Part shown: positions 25,041 to 37,478 of the stretch, one piece after another
How the letters are laid out: the number at the start of each line of letters is the position of its first letter
Numbering within the stretch: the stretch's first letter is position 1
Notes under the pieces: model-generated
Told to the model about the DNA's origin: nothing
Database searches by the model: none
The model's input: only the letters and a program-made list of their open reading frames with translations
Program-made: the position numbers and the translations under genes
From: Anaeramoeba flamelloides
Taxonomy: Eukaryota > Metamonada > Anaeramoebidae
Assembly (NCBI GenBank): GCA_027625915.1
Contig: JANTQA010000048.1
Coordinates: forward strand, 5,791,001-5,855,000
Direction of reading: 5' to 3'
Length of the DNA: 64,000 nt

Positions 25041-25837
25041 TTAAAGAATTCTAACTTCTAATTGTGTTTGAATTAAATTTTTCAGAGCGGAAGTGACAGT
25101 TGTATTAGTGGTTTTTATTGTCATTTTAATTGATTTGTTGTTCAAGTTAGTTTCCATTCTAAGCAAGCAGCCGACCTTTTTTTTCGCAGCTACAAATAAG
25201 CCTGATCCTATGAGATTATTTTTGTTTGGATCCACTCCGTTTAAAACTTGGATGCCTAACCCTGACAAGATTTGCCCGATTTCCATTGCCGAAATGGTTC
25301 TAGCAACGAAGGTGCCCTGGTAGCCTAGTGGCGGTCCCATGATTTGTTTCCATCTTCCCATAAATTCCTGTGCTCTCAATGGCACTCTTTGGACAAACTT
25401 ACTCAATACAATTGGGAGTTGGAATGTTTTGTTCCATTTTTCTTGGCCGAGTTCTTCGCAATTAAAACTGATATTGATTTTTGGAGGCGAAGAAAATTCT
25501 TGGAGACATTGGAAATGCAATAATTGCTTTTGTTGTGTATTTCCTGGGATTTGGTCTACAACGGGATCTGTTCGAAGTTTTAAATAAGGCACTGGTGTAA
25601 TGTGAGTTTTAAAATTTTCAAAAGTTGAATTTTGGGAATTTCCATAGAATAACATTAATTGGCCTTCTGATCCGTGGTATTGCGATTTTAATCCTATTTG
25701 GATATATTTATCTTGATAAAGCACACCGCCGCTATTTGTACAGAGGCTATCAAAATTGTTTTTTAATTTTTGTTCTGGATCTTCCTGTGTAGATAATATT
25801 AATGAGTTTAATACATTTTTAATCTTGTTTTGGCGAG

Positions 25838-25871
<34 letters not shown>

Positions 25872-28814
25872 GCTGCCAAAAAGCCCCATGATCTCTTCTT
25901 CATTAGTTTTTTGTTGGCCTTGATTATTGTTATTTGATGTTGGGTAATTTTCTTTTTGTTTTTGTTGATTATTTTGGGTATTTTGACCTTCATTTAAATT
26001 GATTCCAGACAATTCATCTAAGATGCTTGTACCCTTTGATGTCGAAGTTTGTTGTTGATTGTTTTGGATATTTTGATTGTTGTCCATTAAATTGATCGAA
26101 TTTTCACCAATGGTTTGACTTTCTATCGTGGAAACTTCTCTAACTTTAGTATTTGTTTGAACGTTTTCTTTTGGAATTAACTCATCTTGGTTCATTGAAA
26201 TAAGTTCGGTTGTTTTGACTTGTTGTTCCTTTGGTTGTTCATCTGTTTGCTCAATTTCACCTTCTTTAGTTTTAGTCAATTCTTTATTTGATCCACCAAG
26301 CCCCTTTTCTCTCATTTTCTGTTCCATTGACCAGGCACGTGGGTCCATGGTATCTTCCTCTTGCTCTTTAATTCGTTTTAATAAGCTATTTTCAAGTTGT
26401 GGGAATTCGGGCATGTCTTCAAAGGCCTCTTCCAAGATATCAACATATTTTGTGAGCATCAAATAATACTCGCAACTTCTTTGTTGGATTTCTGTATTGA
26501 TATGAGTTCTTTGCTTATCAATAAATTCCACGATTTGTTCCCTTAAAGATCCATGCCTTTTGGCAAGTTTTGTTAAGCTTGACAAAATGATGATTTGTGT
26601 TTTGGGTTTTACAATTTTGTATTTTTTGATTAAAACGTTCAATTGCTTGTCGGGCGTGGAGTCCCTTTCCCTTGCAATGGTACCTCCAAATTCTCCCAAA
26701 ATATAGCTTCCTACTGAGACAGCCTTCTCTTGGCATTTAGTCTGAAGTGTTCTGAAAAGAACCTTGGATGCATAATGTCTTAATGTTGGGTTGTTGGTGA
26801 CAATTCGGACAACACGATGCCAAATATCATCCGAGACAGAATCCCCCCCTAACCTGATCAAACGAAGAATCGTGTCAACATACCAACTGAAATCAGTGGC
26901 AAAGCTTTCTGCCAAAATTGCTGTTTTTAAGACAAGCTCATCCCGAATGGAGTAATTGGCCACAACTAAAAACTTAATTAATTCCCCGACAATGACAGTT
27001 GAATTGGAATGATCGCACATGGTATACAATAAATCTAACGCCCTTTTTTGAATACCAATATCAGTCTCTTTTAGTCCTTTGAAAATGGTATCTTGATGCT
27101 TTTTGACTAATGTTAGATCATCAGAAACAGCTGTTAAATGGGTTAAACATTCTAAGGAGAGGTATCGGATATTTGTTTCTTTATAAGATAAAAATTTTAG
27201 TAAAGTTTTTGTTGATCTATTTTTTTGGTTGTTTTTTTGGTTTTTTGTTTTTTTTATTTTATTTTTTGTTTTTTTATTTTATTTTTTTGTTTGTTATTCA
27301 ATAAAATATTAAAGAAGAAAAAAATAAAGAGAAACGAAGAATTAACAAATATTTTATATAAATAATGAATCAAAAAAAAATATAAAACACTAAATGATTA
27401 TAATTCATTAAAAGAGATCCAAATCAAAGATCCAGGAATTTAGATTTTCAGAGAAAATTAATTTTAAGAAATATGGTGTTAAAAAATGTTTGGGTACGAT
27501 TGCTTGGGTCTCAGACAAATCAATAATAAAAAAAAAAAATAGAAGAATATTATTTACATTTTCAATAATCTTTCCGAATTTTTTAAATGAATAATTAAAT
27601 TAATTGATTCAAACAAAATTGCTCTTCTGGCATTATTGTGATTTCTAGATCTTGTTAATCTAAACCCAGTAAGGATTTTATTTAAACAATTTGTTAATAA
27701 ATTTCCACTAGTTTTTGATTTTGGTACTTTCCAATATTGGAGAATACGAAGCAATTTGACTTGTAACCAAGGAACGGGGACATTATGGTAATGGTATTCC
27801 TTTTGTACACTTTCTTCGATGACTATTCTTTTGAGTAATTGAATAGCCTTTGATTGTAAAACCTTATAGCCCTCTGGATCTTGTGCAACTAGGGCCAGTA
27901 ATAAAGAGAGAACAGAGGTTAGCACACCATAATCGTAATTGTTGAGTAGCCCCTCGGCCCTATTAGCCCATTCGGAGGGTATTAACAAATCGGGGTATTT
28001 TCTAAAGAGCCTCAACAAGCACAAGGATGCTTTTTTCTTGACAAAATTTGAGCTACTTTGACTAACTAACAGCTTTTGGACATCAGAAGTTAATGCTTCT
28101 GCCATCTCTTTGCCTCCAATATTAGCAATAGCTGTTAAGGCTAAACATTGGCTATGCTCGTTGCCAGATAAAAGATCGTTATGAATCGAATTGATAATCA
28201 ATTTAATAAATTCATCGTTTTCGTTGAGCAAAAGTGCTACAGCAAGATATCCCTAAAATTAAATTTAAAGAAAGTTGGTGTGTTTTTGTTTTAGATATGT
28301 GTTTGTGTTTTTGTTTTTTGATTTTTTGGAACATAAAAAAAAAAAAAAAAACAGTTGTTAAGATGAAAATAAAAGAAAAAAATTCATATATTTTTGCAAA
28401 AAAAGCAAAAAAGGATTTGACTTTTGGTATATATTCTATTTGAAAAATGAATTTCTAAAAGAGATCGAATAATTTTTGTTTTGTTTTTTCTTGATTTTTT
28501 TTCCTTCTTCGTTTTGCAAAAAGAAAAGGAAATAATTTTGAATTAAGGTTATTTACAATTTGTTTTTCAGAATATTTTTTCGAATGAAGCAATTCAACAG
28601 CTTCGATGTGGCCAAAATCAATATCATATCCAATCATATAAGTATAAAGAAGTTTTGCAACATATTTTTTTCGATCATAACCAGACATTTTTTTTGATTT
28701 TTTAAATTTGGAACGGATCTTTCCAAGTTCTTTATTAACACGGAGTTGTTCGGTTTGTTTAGAAGTACATTTACGAATGTCTCTAATGTAATTTCGAAGA
28801 CCAGTAATTGACAT
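25041..28814 (-). CDS. AP2A: AP-2 complex subunit alpha (alpha-adaptin), three exons
   Basis: Exons 28814-28557, 28252-27558 and 27216-25041 join in phase to 1043 codons (1042 aa). The introns are 304 and 341 nt (donors GTAAAT). Residues 1-600 form the armadillo/HEAT trunk. Its N-terminus carries [22 protein letters not shown] (the basic patch that in animals contacts PIP2) and [14 protein letters not shown], which fit alpha rather than AP-1 gamma. Later trunk blocks are [21 protein letters not shown] and [10 protein letters not shown]. About 600-805 is a Gln/Asn-rich hinge with an 11-Asn run near 767. About 805-1042 is the ear ([26 protein letters not shown]). The subunit links the clathrin adaptor to plasma-membrane PIP2 and accessory proteins in endocytosis. 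The start is the first ATG before the conserved N-terminus. Confidence 0.97.
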
Positions 28815-30677
28815 CGAGTAAAATTACAGAGAATAAAAAATATTTTTGTTTAAAAAAAAGAAGAGAAAAAATGAGATGAAAAAATAATCTTTTTTAGCTC
28901 ATTTATTAATTCTTTAATTGTATTATGATAACAAAAACAAAAAATGCCCTCTGTCCAGAAAAGAGGTTAACTAAAATTTGATAGAAAATTTTAAAAAGTG
29001 TTTTCAAACTTTGAAAAAGTGTTTCTTGAACAAACTCAACAATTGAAATCAAAATGGTTGAGATTTAGTTTTTCAAAATTGTCTTGACTTGAGTTTGTTG
29101 GTTCTTCTTGAAAAATCGGGCAATAACAAACAATATTTTTTTTAGATAGCCAAGATTTAGATTTTGTTATATTTTTCATTTTAATCGCTAAGGGAAGTAG
29201 TCTTTTTTTAAAAACTAAAATGAAATCTATGAAAGATCCAAAAAATTTTTTATTTGTGTAATTTGTGTTTTTGGCTTATGAAAAAGCTTTGTTAAGCTCG
29301 ACATAAACAATTTATTAATTTGAATCTATTTTTTTTGAAATCCAAAATTTATATGTTTTCAATATATCAAACCCAAAAAGGGAATCTATTATTTTTATGA
29401 GCAATTAAGTTAATTTTTAAAAAGTATATATCCCTTAGCACCCCAAAAAACCTAAAAACATTTCAAACAAAAATTTAAATTTGAAATGTTATCAAAGGAT
29501 AATAAGATATAGAATTTATAAAAAATTATCTTAGAAAGAAAATTTTATAATTAAAAATTGTATAGTTACTTAAAATAAAAAAATAAATTGAAAAAAAATT
29601 TTCAACATTTGAAATATTTTTTTTGGTTATTGTGATTTTATTATTTTTCCAAATTTTGTCACAATAAATTTTTTTTTTTTTTGAAAAGTTTGTCTAGACA
29701 TCAAAAACCTCTTATTTTTAACATTTAAAACACATCATACTTTACTGGAAATTTTTTGGGGGACCTTTGCACCCCAAAATTGCCTAAAATGCTTGATCAA
29801 GTAATTTATTCATTATAAAAGTTATTATAACATCACATAGAAAATTTGTTTTATCTATTGATTACGATTCAATATCAATATCTATATTAGATTCTAAATA
29901 ATTTAAAAATAAAAAAAAAATATAAATTAAATTAGAAAAAAAAATCAAATTTTTTTTCATTGCAAAATTTTACAATTTTTTCAACAAGATTTTTTTTCAA
30001 TTTTAAATGATTTGGCTAACAGTTGGAGTAAGATTAATAATTGATTTTTTTTTTTTATTTTTTTACAATTTTTTAATTTTGACTTTTTAAAATCTAGACA
30101 TAAAATAAACAATATTGTTGAATTAGAGACCATATATCAGAACTTATTTAACAAGATCTGGATTAATTTATTAAGGAAAAATCCAAATATTGCAAATATA
30201 TTATTCAAATTTTTACTAATAACAAAATGCAATAAAAAAATTTGGTTTCGGAGATTATTTTATTATATTAGAATAATATTTAAGAGTTTAATTTTATTTT
30301 ATTTTAAATTTAGGTATAAATATTTTATCGATTAAAAAGTAATTTATATTTGTTTTATTCGAATTTAATAAATTGAAATTATTTTACAATTGTTTTTTTT
30401 TTTTGATTTTCAAGTAATTTCTATTGCTTAAATAAAAGTTTTAGAATATTAATCATATTAAAAATTTAATTTTGGCCTAAAGAAATAAATTTCATTTTTC
30501 TCTTAATTGGATATTTATTGAAATTTTTTCTATAAAAAAAAAATTAAATTTCAAAGTAATTTATTTTTTTATTTATTTTTTTTATCATAAAATTAGCAAA
30601 AATTTTTGGTGGTTATTATTAATAAATCAATGTGTTGAGTTTTGAATTACTATTAATGTAATAAAATTTCCGATTTA

Positions 30678-30874
30678 GAGTCAGTTTCACTTTTAAGACA
30701 CAAACTTTCTACGAAATTTAAGGCACAATAAAAATCTCAAATTAAGGCACAAAATTCAGATTCTAGTAAAATAAATTGTAAAAAAAACAATTTCCAAAAA
30801 ATGTGCTTTAATTTGAGATTTTTTTGTGCCTTAAATTTCGTTGAAAGTTTGTGCCTTAAAAGTGAAACTGACTG
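30678..30874. mobile_element. Family E hairpin MITE, copy 3
   Basis: Left end GAGTCAGTTTCACTTTTAAG, right end AGTGAAACTGACTG followed by TA. The arms carry AATTTAAGGCACAA and its complement. This copy and copy 2 keep the most regular arms. Confidence 0.8.
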
Positions 30875-32468
30875 TAAAAAAATAAAATAAAAATAAAAAT
30901 CTTTAAAAAAAATGGAAAAATGAATAAATATTATTTGTTTTTTTCAATTTCAAAAAAAAAATCAATAACTTAACTACTTTATCTTTGAACTATTTTGACT
31001 TTTTATTATAATTCAAATTTGGATTAAAGACAAATAAGTAAATTAATATTGTTGGTATTTCAATATCATTTTAAATCTAATTTAAAAAACTTGATGAAAT
31101 TTAGGCAAATCGGGGGTGCTAAGGGATATAATATTTTTCGTTTTCTGTTCAAAAGATTGATTTGAAAAACAAATTTTTTTTTTTTATTATTATTTTCATT
31201 TATTAATATTGCAATTCAAATTTCAAGAAATACTATTAATTGGGGTTTAGGTGATTAAATAAATGAAAATTTGGTAGAATCTTAAACAAAATTTTACCAA
31301 TTAAATTAAGATCTATAATATAAATTTTTTTTATTCTTTTCAAAATTTTAAAAAGGATTTCATATTTTCTCATTACAAAAAAAAACAAGAAAATCGTTAG
31401 AGAATTTTTTTTAAAATAGTTTCTTTAATCAATTGAATGGTCTTATTCTTAAGAATCATTATTATAGTTTAAATCATTTTTAGAATAAAAAATTTTTTTT
31501 TGAATTTTGAGGATGAAATTACAAAATTTCCAAATATCTATCAGAAAATGTTATTTTAAAATATCGAATTTTATCTTAATACAAAAATACAAATTCTTTT
31601 AAAAATTTTTAAATGACTTTATAATTTTAATGATTATAACTACAATTCTCAAATCAATACAATTATTTTTTAATATGTCGAATAATCGAATTTTTTTGAG
31701 AGCCAAATGAATTTTCTCAAAAAATAAAATTCAATTTTTCTATTAGTATTCCTCATCACAAAGATTTGATATTGTATAATAATGATTAAAATGAAAATAA
31801 AAAAGGTAAAAAATTTAAATAATAAAAGAAATAAAACGAATTTGATTGTTGTCGTTATCCTAAAAAATGATAAACCAAAATTTGATCTCACAAAAATAAA
31901 TTTTTCTTTTTGGGTTTCTTTGTCAATCAGAATTTTTTGACACGCGGAATCAATAAAATTTGTAATGAGAGAATATCACAAATAAAATACATTAAAATAT
32001 TGTCATGTTATCATTGGGTACTTATCCCCTTAAGTTGTTATAATAATATATTTGAAAAATCCTTGTCAATTTAATAAACATATTTTAAATTGAGAACCAA
32101 ATATTTTGACAATTGTAGAATTATTTATTGTTTTATATTGAAAAAAATATTATTTTTTTTATTTTTTTTTTCATTAAACTTTCCAGAAAATAAAAGAATA
32201 GAGTAAAATTAGAGATTTTAATCAATTATTTTGACCCTGAAAAACTGTCTCTAGTTTTCAAGAGTTTCCAAGAGTTTTCTGTTGATTTGTAAAATCTATC
32301 GATTTTTTAAATAAAATAGAAAACCTCAAAAAAATCTTTAACACTTCATAGAGAAAACAGTAAAACATCAAGAAAGGTTCCATTAACTTTTTTTTTATTT
32401 TTGAAAAATAAAAAGAAAATTCATGAATTTTTCTTTTTAAATATAAAATTAAAAAAAGCCACCTTTAG

Positions 32469-32537
32469 CTTTTCCAGAATTTAAAAGAACTTTGCAAAAT
32501 CAAAGATTTTTCTCCATTCTTTTAAATTCTGGAAAAG
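32469..32537. repeat. Short hairpin with nearly perfect arms
   Basis: CTTTTCCAGAATTTAAAAGAA is mirrored by TTCTTTTAAATTCTGGAAAAG with about 27 bases between. Related sequence (AATTCTAGAAAA-type, with AATCAAAGATTTT) recurs around 43340-43970, so this may belong to a wider repeat family. Confidence 0.7.
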
Positions 32538-33254
32538 TCAGGCACTCTACGGTACTCTTCAGCACTTGGAGACATCTCACAAAATTATTTCACAGTAATT
32601 AAGAATCATTATTATTTATTAATAACCTGAATATATATTTATATAAGTTATCATTTAAGCTCAAATATTCTAAAATTCAGGACGTATACTAATTTTTTAA
32701 ATGTATATTATTAAGTAATAAATAGAAACTTTTTTAAATTTTATCTATTATATTAAAAATATGAACAGAAGAAAAAAATAGAAAATATTGATCATTTTTA
32801 TTTTTATGCCCTTCTTATGATAACAATAGATGAATTTTTCAAATATAATTAAGCCCAATAAATCTTAATTAATTTTAAATAAAATAATTTCAAATTATTT
32901 TCAATAATTAAGAATTATAAATTAATGATTTTACACTTAAAATTCTGAAAGGATATTTAAGAATAATGATAACTAGTATGTTTTTCAAGTCCCTGAATAA
33001 AAAAAAAATAAAAAAAAATGGATTTTACCCCATTCTTTTAAATACTCAAAAACCTAATAAAAAGAATATTTATCATTGTGAGTTTTTTTTTCTATTTCAG
33101 TTTTTTCAAGAAGATTAAATCAATTTATAAACTATTAGTTATTAAATGTCAATGTAAATTACTCCTTGATGTGTTAAACTTAACTTCTTAAATCTGTTTA
33201 TTTGATTTTTTTTCTCTAAAAACACACATTTTTTTCTTCAATAGTGATTTTCAA

Positions 33255-33795
33255 AATATAAACAAAATTCGAAAATTTTGTACACAATTTAAACAGTTGA
33301 AAGAATCCAATTCCTCACTTAACACCCAATAAGTATATAATTTCGATTTTACAAACTATTTCATTTTTAGCCTTTTTTTTTGTTTTGATTTCCTTTTTTT
33401 GAGTTAGGTAATCTGTTTTGTTAGATCTGGGATTTTTATCAGATGGTTGATAGAAGATTAGTGTTGAGTTTGTTAAATAGAAAGATCACATACAATTGAC
33501 TGATGCTATCTTTGATTGATCAATCTTCCGATAATTGTGGTGAAGTTTCAACGAATTTACAATATATGTTTTTGTTCTTGCTCGTTACATCATTTTGGTC
33601 AGAGCAATTTATATTTTTCCATTTACTATTTTTGTTTCTTTTATTTGAATAGAAATGAGTACTTATAAAAACATTAATATTAAGTAACTTAAATGTGATT
33701 TAATATTTTGTTTGTTAAATATAATAAATTGGGATTTTTTTCTATTTTTGATTTTGTGTTTGTCCAATTTTTGTAATGGGGTGTACTCTAACTAA
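33255..33795 (-). mobile_element. Family C element, copy 3 (diverged)
   Basis: Begins near AAATTTTGTACACAATTTAA and ends with GTGTTTGTCCAATTTTTGTAA. Internally it keeps CTGATGCTATCTTTGATTGATC, equivalent to the GATATC/GATCGATC landmark of copies 1 and 2. It is more diverged than those two. Confidence 0.55.
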
Positions 33796-33869
33796 CAGCA
33801 ATAAATAAAATATCTTCAAGAATTAAAAGTTTAGGAAATTTGATTATATTGTAAAAAAGTTTATTATTA

Positions 33870-34074
33870 CAGTCAGCTCCACCTTTATTACAAAATTTTC
33901 AACATAATTTAAAGGATAAAAAAAAAATTCAAATTAAGACACTACAATTTGTGGATTCTAATAAAATATTTGGTAAAAAAAAAAATCTGAATTTTATTCC
34001 GGATTAAAGATTTTTTGGATCTAAAATTTCATTGTTAGTTGTACCTTAAAAGTCAAACTTGTTGTAAAAAACCA
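33870..34074. mobile_element. Family E hairpin MITE, copy 4 (decayed)
   Basis: The left end CAGTCAGCTCCACCTTTA follows TA directly; the right end is degenerate (AAGTCAAACTTGTTG, followed by TA). The modules are recognisable but more decayed than in copies 2 and 3. Confidence 0.7.
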
Positions 34075-34498
34075 ATCAAAAAAAAAAGTTAGGAATATCT
34101 TTTTAATTTTTTAAAAATATTTAATGTTACTACTTGATAAATTTAATCAAAATATGAGACATTATTTCAATTTTTTTCATTTCATAATTGACATTTCAGA
34201 AAATTCCTTAAATATTTATATATTAACATTTCTTTAAAAAAAAAAAGTACTGTATAGATTAAAGGAGGGAGATAATTTTATATGCAATTAAAAATTAAAG
34301 ATTTCAAGTCAATAATAGATGTCTATAATCACAATTTTTTTGTAAATGGTCAATAAATTCTAATGAAAAATTTAACCATATAAGTTTACAAATACTTTTT
34401 ATTTTTTTTTTCTAAAGAGAAAAAAATAGAAAGTTAACTTCGCTTAAAATAAAATCAAGTAATTTTTCTGTTTTTATTTCTTTTTTTTTTTTTTTCAG

Positions 34499-34771
34499 GA
34501 AATTTTCCTAATCGATTACTTGTTAAAATCCCAATCTTTGATAAATACTAGAAAATTTTTCGGTAAAAGTAGTTTCATTAGCTCCTTTTGGCTTCAAATT
34601 GCTTCTGGTGGGACTGAATTCCTAGATTGTACAGAAAGGTCGATCCATTTAACTCCAGTTAGTTTCAGATCACATCAGTTGTCTTCAGTATTGAATCCGG
34701 TTTATTTAGCTTCTGATCTAATCAAAATAAGGTCAGTTTATTTAAGATATAACCAGGTCCAAGCTTATTAA
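34499..34771 (+). pseudogene. Possible RCC1-type gene fragment
   Basis: After a good acceptor (poly-T then CAG at about 34498) the sequence can be read as NFPNRLLVKIPIFDKY, like the start of an RCC1 repeat, up to a stop. Just downstream another frame reads FWLQIASGGTEFLDCTE, reminiscent of the ...ISxGGxHxLxLTE core of an RCC1 repeat, and stays open to 34771. The two parts are in different frames. GC content is higher than in the flanks. It lies just beyond the 3' end of the RCC1/BTB gene but on the opposite strand, so it may be a decayed relative. Resemblance is weak. Confidence 0.3.
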
Positions 34772-35042
34772 TTCTTATAATGTTTTTTTTAATTCCTTTT
34801 ACCATCTCCAAACAACTTAAAAAGAAAAAAAATTGAGAGAAGAAAACCAAACAACTTATTAAAGAAGAAATTTGGAAAAGGTAAAAAGTCAAAAATCAAT
34901 TTTTATTTATTTTATTAAATTTTGTTCTGAAGTAACTTGAAATTTATATATTAAAAATCTATTTAGAAATGATTTTTCGAACTGACTTATATTGATAAAT
35001 AATCAATAAAAATAATATTAACAATGATTAATCTAATTATGG

Positions 35043-37447
35043 TTATTTGAGATTATAAAATTTTTTTATTGAATGTAATTCATTAATTAAATTCGAAACA
35101 TCATTTAATTGATAGTATTCAACAGCATCTTCTAATTCTTCAACCACTAATTGGGGGTCATGATCTGCTGTCAATAAAATTGTATTTGTATAAAAAAATT
35201 TAATTAAAATTTCAATTGACTCTATTGATTTGCCAGAATAATCCTTAACGGAACTGGATTCTTCTTGGACATTTTCAAACAGATCTCTAAACAACCCACT
35301 TCTAGCTATTAAAATAAATTTATGAACAGGAATTTCTTCAAATTGTTCATCATCATCGTCATCGTCATTGCCATCATTATCGTCGTCTTCAATTTTTGAT
35401 AAGAGTGTAAAATCTGTTGAATCTTGATCATTATATAATTTTATTAAATCATTTTCTAAGGAATGCTCAACCTCATTTGGAGAGAAAGCTAAGTTTAAAG
35501 AATTAAAAATTTTTTCAAGTAATTCTCTATTGGTAATTACATCAACATAAATCCATTCCAAAAATGAGTTTATATCTTCATTAGTAAGCGAGAGTTTTTC
35601 TTTGAATATTGTTTCAATTTGGTCTATTTGTAGCCCAGTCCTTCGTTCAATTAAAATTTTATGAATTGGATATTTTTCTAAAAAAAGATGATCAGTAAAT
35701 TTTCGATCCATAAATAAATTTATAAAATCTTGTTTAAGATCATTATTGTCATATGACTGATAAATCAGTATACTATTTCCACCACTTGATATTTTAATTT
35801 TATTATTATTTTCTAAAATATTGCTTGGGAATTTAATATTGTAAACCTTTCGATTATCTCTAATTATTGTCACATCGCTATCTTGGTCAGTGTTCTGAGT
35901 ATTATTTTTAAATCCCCAACCATATAATTCGTTTTTGTCTGTTAACACAATAGAATGTGTATCACCACCACTTATTTGAATGACTTTTTTCTTTTCAAAA
36001 TAAGGTATCTCTGTAAATGCGTCTAAACCAGTGGTCGACTTTGAATTGCCATTATGTGCGACGGCACCGGTGCTGTACAATTTCCCATCCTTTGTTAATA
36101 AAACTGTATGGAATTGATGGGTTTGAATATCTAAAATATCTGACGCCTTCCAATTGGGAACCTTTACAAACCTTGTTTGGTTATTTTTATGATTAAGTGA
36201 TAATTGCCCCCAATAGTTCCAACCCGTTGCAAATACAGTATCTTCAGTAGTAGTATAAAAAACACCATTCCCAAAAACACCACAATAAACATTAACAACA
36301 TTGTTCGCAATAAATCTTGGTAATATTTGGGGATTTTCATCAAAACCAATTTGCCCTAAAGTAAATTAAAAATATTTTTTTGTATTTTGTTTTTTTTTGA
36401 AATTTAAATTTTGAAAATAATTTTATTTTTTTCTAAAAAAGATGATCCTGAAAAAGAAAGTCAATAAAGTTTTTAATTTTTATTCTTTCTTCTTTTTCAT
36501 CATTTTAAGTGAATTATTTAAGAAATTTTTTTAAAAGAATTAGAAATCAATTTTAATCACAAAAATTGTTTTCTTCAGTATATAATAAAAAAAATTTTCG
36601 TCAAAGAACCCAGTGATAATGAACGAATTACAGTACCTAAAGGGTTTGAATGGATATGAGTAGAAAAAAATTAAATTTTAAAAATTTCAAAATTGAAATA
36701 ATTTTTTTACATTTTCGTTTTTTTCATTTTTTCTATTTTTTTTTGACACATAATTCAGTTACAAAATTTTTTTTTATTGCAAGATAGAGAGTCACTTCGT
36801 TAAAACGTATGCTTCTAATGTTATCGAAATAGTGAAAATGATTGGATAGTAAAATCATATTGGTTTATATAGGAATTATATTTGGATTTTCAATTGAAAA
36901 TCAAAATGGAAATTGTTATTTTTTTCTTAATTTGGAACCTAAGAATTTTAGGTTTTGAAATTTTTTAAGAGAATATATTGATTAATTTGTTTTACTTCAG
37001 ATATATATATATATATATATCTGCTATACCAGGGTGTGTATTCTTCTATTTGTTTCTTATTGTTCGTTTTTTAAAGTTAATTATAAAAAATAATTGATTT
37101 TTAAAAAAATATTTTCACCATTTTGACATAAACAAAGTTTATATGTATTTACGTTAGTAGTATTGAATACGAGGTTAATACAACAACCTTAATTCATTCT
37201 TCTCTTCTAAAGTCTCAAAATATCTGAATTTATTATAAAAATCACAATAATTTTAATATTTTTATTAACCTTACTTCGAATGGATAATAATAGAAAAAGA
37301 AGAAGAGGAAAAATAATCAAAAAAAAAAAAAAGTTTTTAGGCTTAATAAGAAAAACATTAAAAAAAATATTTTCTAATGTTTGTACAAAAAAACATTTTT
37401 AAAGTTAAATACAATATTATTGATATTATTATTTTTTAAGATATTAG

Positions 37448-37478
<31 letters not shown>

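Larger units (their letters stand above)
28815..35042. other. Long intergenic region with MITEs and a possible gene remnant
   Basis: About 6 kb between AP-2 alpha and the RCC1/BTB gene. It contains two family E hairpins (30678-30874 and 33870-34074), a short perfect-arm hairpin (32469-32537), a family C element (33255-33795) and a possible decayed RCC1-type fragment (34499-34771). The stretches 28815-30670 and 30880-32460 are AT-rich with no recognisable gene. Confidence 0.6.

Noticed and set aside
25808-25993. Poly-Thr frame over the (GTT)n tract
   Set aside because: It is an alternative frame of the poly-Asn hinge of AP-2 alpha.
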